Shown: piece after piece, positions 5,156-7,396 of the stretch | Position numbering within the stretch: the first letter of the stretch is position 1 | Layout: each line of letters starts with the position of its first letter | Assembly (NCBI GenBank): GCA_905192935.1 | Contig: CAJJMX010000080.1 | Span: 1 to 7,396 of the forward strand | Direction of reading: 5' to 3' | DNA length: 7,396 nt | From: an uncultured Mailhella sp. | GTDB taxonomy: Bacteria; Desulfobacterota; Desulfovibrionia; Desulfovibrionales; Desulfovibrionaceae | Notes under the pieces: generated by a model | Databases searched by the model: none | The model's input: the letters and a program-made list of their open reading frames with translations, nothing else | What the model was told of the DNA's origin: nothing | Position numbers and translations under genes: made by a program

Positions 5156-7396
5156 ATGAGTTTTGAACACGCTGTCAGAATATATGGCGGTTATCACTGG
5201 AAACTTGCAGAACGTACAGGTGCTGCAAAACCGGCCGTACTTATCGCCTCGAACATCGTCCCGCTCCCCAACATTTCCGGCGGTTCCCAGTATCTCTGCA
5301 AGACCGTGCTGCCCATGCACGAGCATTATGATCTTCATCTGCTGCTCGTGTGCGACGAAAGCACCGGAGACACCATAGAACAGGAACTCGACGCCTACAG
5401 AACATACTTCACCACGGTCACGCTCATCAAGCGCAGGGGACTTCCGAAGCACTTCCTGAGAAAGATGCTCTACTTCGCGCACCGCATGATCCTGGAACTG
5501 CCCTTCCTCGACATCAATTTCTACACGTACGGAGCCGTGCTTGCCGCCGATCATCTCATCCGGGAATACGACATCCGGCTCATGGACTGCCAGTCCACGC
5601 ACATGGGCTATCTCAAGCTCTTCTTCCCGAAGATGCCGGCTCTTCTGACCAGTCACAACATCGAGTGCGAACTTCATCCCTTCTGGCCCCAGGAGCACCG
5701 CGGCTGGAAAAAGAAGCTCGAGGACTACGTCGCCAAAAGAAGCCGCGCCTGCGCCCGGCACGCCGAAATAGAGAACCGCTGGGGCTTCGAGGCCATGACC
5801 TTCATCTCCCGCGAGGATCTCGACAAGGTCACCGGCAGCACGACCAGATATTATGCCCCGCCCTGCTTCGCCGTGAAGGAACGCCGAAAGCCTTCGGACA
5901 GGGTGTTCCGCATCGTCTGGGTCGGCGGCTTCTGGTGGGGCCCGAATGAGGAAGGCATGCGCTGGTTCGCTGAAAAGATCTTCCCCCTCATCCGGGACAG
6001 CCTGGAGAAATACGACATCCGTCTGGACATCATAGGCGGCAATCCCACGCCGGCCATCAAGGCCATGCATGACGGGAAACGCGTCTTCGTGCACGGTCTC
6101 GTCGACGACATCGCCCCCTTCATGGAAAAGGCCAGTCTGTCCATAGTCCCCATCCTGACGGGCGGCGGCGTGCGCATCAAGATCATCGAGAGCCTGAGCT
6201 GGGGCATTCCCGTGCTGAGCACCTCGAAAGGCTGCGAAGGCATCGGTCTGACGCCGGATTCCGACATCTGCGTGGAGGACGATCCTGAAAGATTTGCGGC
6301 CCGTCTTCTCGAGCTGGCCGGGGATCCCGGGCTTTGCGAAAAGCTGTCGCAGAACGGCAGAACGTTCCTTCTGCAGCACTTCAACCTCGACGACGCCATC
6401 AGACTGAAAAAATCCATCTATGACGATCTGTGCAGCCGCCCGAGAAAGAAGACCCGCCGCTTTTCCATGATCCTGCATCTGCGCAAGCAGCTCTCCCGGC
6501 ATATCCGGAAGGGCCTTCGCAGGCATAAGCGCAAAGAATCCCCCGCCGCTCCCGCCGCCGTGCCGCCGCAGGCTCCCGCCCGGCTGCTCTGGCTGTCGCC
6601 GTATGCCGGTCTCACCTTCTTCAAGCCCATCGAATGCCTCGTGAAGGACAAGGTCTACAGCGGCGAGAAGCACGGACACCGGGTATCCGTCATCATTCCC
6701 ATACGCAATGAAATGGATACCCTGCACAAGTTCATCCGGCAGCTGGAAGCCCAGACCCTCAGGGCCGACGAGATCATCATCGTCGACCACGACTCGACCG
6801 ACGGCACCCGGGAATTCCTTCTGCAGGAAGAAACCCGCGGCCGTCTGCCTCTCCGCGTCCTGCACGCCAAGGACAGCCCCCTCATGAAGAGGGAACATCG
6901 CTCCACCGTGGCGGGCAACAGAAACTACGCCGTGCAGCATGCTTCCGGAGACATCCTGATCTTCACCGACGCCAGCAACGACATCGACCCCGATTTCCTC
7001 GCCGACCTCGCCGGACCGCTGCTGGAAGACCCGACCCTGGACTTCGGCGGCGGCATCTTCGATGCCCAGACCCCGGAACTCTGCCGACGCCTCGTCTACG
7101 ACTGGAGCAAGATGGACTGGAACACCTTCCTTCCCGGAGGCCGCGGCATCGCCGTCAGAAAGAAGCTCTTCGAGGCCGAGGGCGGCTTCCCCGAATTTCT
7201 GAGCTACGCCTCCGAAGACGTGTACTTCGACATAGCCTGCCGACGCCTTTCCTCACGCTGGGTCTTCAACAAAAAGGCCGTGAGTCACTGGCACGCACCC
7301 GCCGATCAGCGCAGTCTGTGGGAAAAGTTCCATGCCTACGGCACCGGCGAAGGGGAAAGCGGCATCGGCGACCAGAAGTTCTATCCCGCCCTGCGT
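5156..7396 (+). CDS. Two-domain glycosyltransferase (GT4-GT2 fusion), 3' end beyond window
   Basis: The frame is open from ATG 5156 to the last base (747 codons, no stop), so the gene is partial at its 3' end. Residues about 27-425 form a GT4-type (GT-B) domain: an N-terminal lobe with LPNISGGS (37-44) and TSHNIE (165-170), then a nucleotide-sugar-binding lobe with WVGGFWWGPN (255-264), GGGVRIKIIESLSWG (336-350) and CEGIGL (360-365). Glu345 fits the conserved Glu of this family. Residues 430-460 are crowded with Arg and Lys, then a Pro/Ala-rich stretch (462-476) leads to a second domain. That GT2-type (GT-A) domain starts with VSVIIPIRNE (510-519), followed by VDHDSTDGT (543-551), a DxD-like FTDASND (603-609), GRGIAVRKK near 660, and YASEDVYFD (684-692) with the acidic ED pair 687-688. 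One chain could thus add two sugars in sequence. No signal peptide or clear transmembrane helix is seen; the basic linker may bind the inner membrane. Donor, acceptor and final length are unknown. Confidence 0.9.
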   Translation, partial: MSFEHAVRIYGGYHWKLAERTGAAKPAVLIASNIVPLPNISGGSQYLCKTVLPMHEHYDLHLLLVCDESTGDTIEQELDAYRTYFTTVTLIKRRGLPKHFLRKMLYFAHRMILELPFLDINFYTYGAVLAADHLIREYDIRLMDCQSTHMGYLKLFFPKMPALLTSHNIECELHPFWPQEHRGWKKKLEDYVAKRSRACARHAEIENRWGFEAMTFISREDLDKVTGSTTRYYAPPCFAVKERRKPSDRVFRIVWVGGFWWGPNEEGMRWFAEKIFPLIRDSLEKYDIRLDIIGGNPTPAIKAMHDGKRVFVHGLVDDIAPFMEKASLSIVPILTGGGVRIKIIESLSWGIPVLSTSKGCEGIGLTPDSDICVEDDPERFAARLLELAGDPGLCEKLSQNGRTFLLQHFNLDDAIRLKKSIYDDLCSRPRKKTRRFSMILHLRKQLSRHIRKGLRRHKRKESPAAPAAVPPQAPARLLWLSPYAGLTFFKPIECLVKDKVYSGEKHGHRVSVIIPIRNEMDTLHKFIRQLEAQTLRADEIIIVDHDSTDGTREFLLQEETRGRLPLRVLHAKDSPLMKREHRSTVAGNRNYAVQHASGDILIFTDASNDIDPDFLADLAGPLLEDPTLDFGGGIFDAQTPELCRRLVYDWSKMDWNTFLPGGRGIAVRKKLFEAEGGFPEFLSYASEDVYFDIACRRLSSRWVFNKKAVSHWHAPADQRSLWEKFHAYGTGEGESGIGDQKFYPALR

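Noticed and set aside
5124..5159. 11-codon ORF ending in an ATGA overlap with the start at 5156
   Set aside because: It has no Shine-Dalgarno and is very short. One overlap of this kind is easily chance, although a leader peptide cannot be ruled out.
5350..5949. 199-codon + strand frame inside the fused glycosyltransferase
   Set aside because: The gene starting at 5156 runs through this whole region with clear GT4 motifs. This frame gives Arg/His-rich noise typical of a shifted frame.
4535..6940. 801-codon open frame on the minus strand
   Set aside because: It lies opposite two genes with full glycosyltransferase motifs. Its translation shows no domain and has the His/Ala/Gly/Val-rich look of antisense GC-rich codons; long antisense frames are common in such DNA.

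Overview
The window reads as part of a surface-polysaccharide (O-antigen, capsule or exopolysaccharide) locus of a GC-rich Gram-negative bacterium. Every supported gene lies on the + strand. The composition and protein style would suit a host-associated Desulfovibrionaceae (Bilophila, Mailhella or Desulfovibrio type), but that is a tentative inference; no marker gene here fixes the taxon.

Positions 1-3783 form a tightly packed unit. It opens with a 284-residue protein that has the fold of a tyrosine recombinase (phage-integrase family) but lacks most of the catalytic residues, including the nucleophilic Tyr. Seven bases later comes manC (bifunctional mannose-1-phosphate guanylyltransferase / type II mannose-6-phosphate isomerase), which overlaps manB (phosphomannomutase) by 4 bp. 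A possible 35-codon ORF overlaps manB by 4 bp at its start and the next glycosyltransferase by 4 bp at its end. ManC and ManB together are enough to convert fructose-6-phosphate to GDP-mannose: isomerisation by the ManC C-terminal domain, mutation to mannose-1-phosphate by ManB, and GMP transfer by the ManC N-terminal domain.

Positions 3780-4847 encode a family 2 glycosyltransferase. A 308-bp non-coding stretch follows (4848-5155). It holds a run of ten G, a possible weak intrinsic terminator, and a strongly structured leader with two mutually exclusive hairpins.

Positions 5156 to the window end hold a long open frame with no stop, encoding a two-domain glycosyltransferase: an N-terminal GT4-type (GT-B) domain, a very basic then Pro/Ala-rich linker, and a C-terminal GT2-type (GT-A) domain. 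The glycosyltransferases presumably use GDP-mannose or sugars derived from it, but no acceptor or linkage can be read from the sequence.

The points most worth a second look are the active-site-less integrase heading a sugar-nucleotide operon, the small ORF bridging manB and the glycosyltransferase, the G10 tract, and the structured leader of the fused glycosyltransferase.
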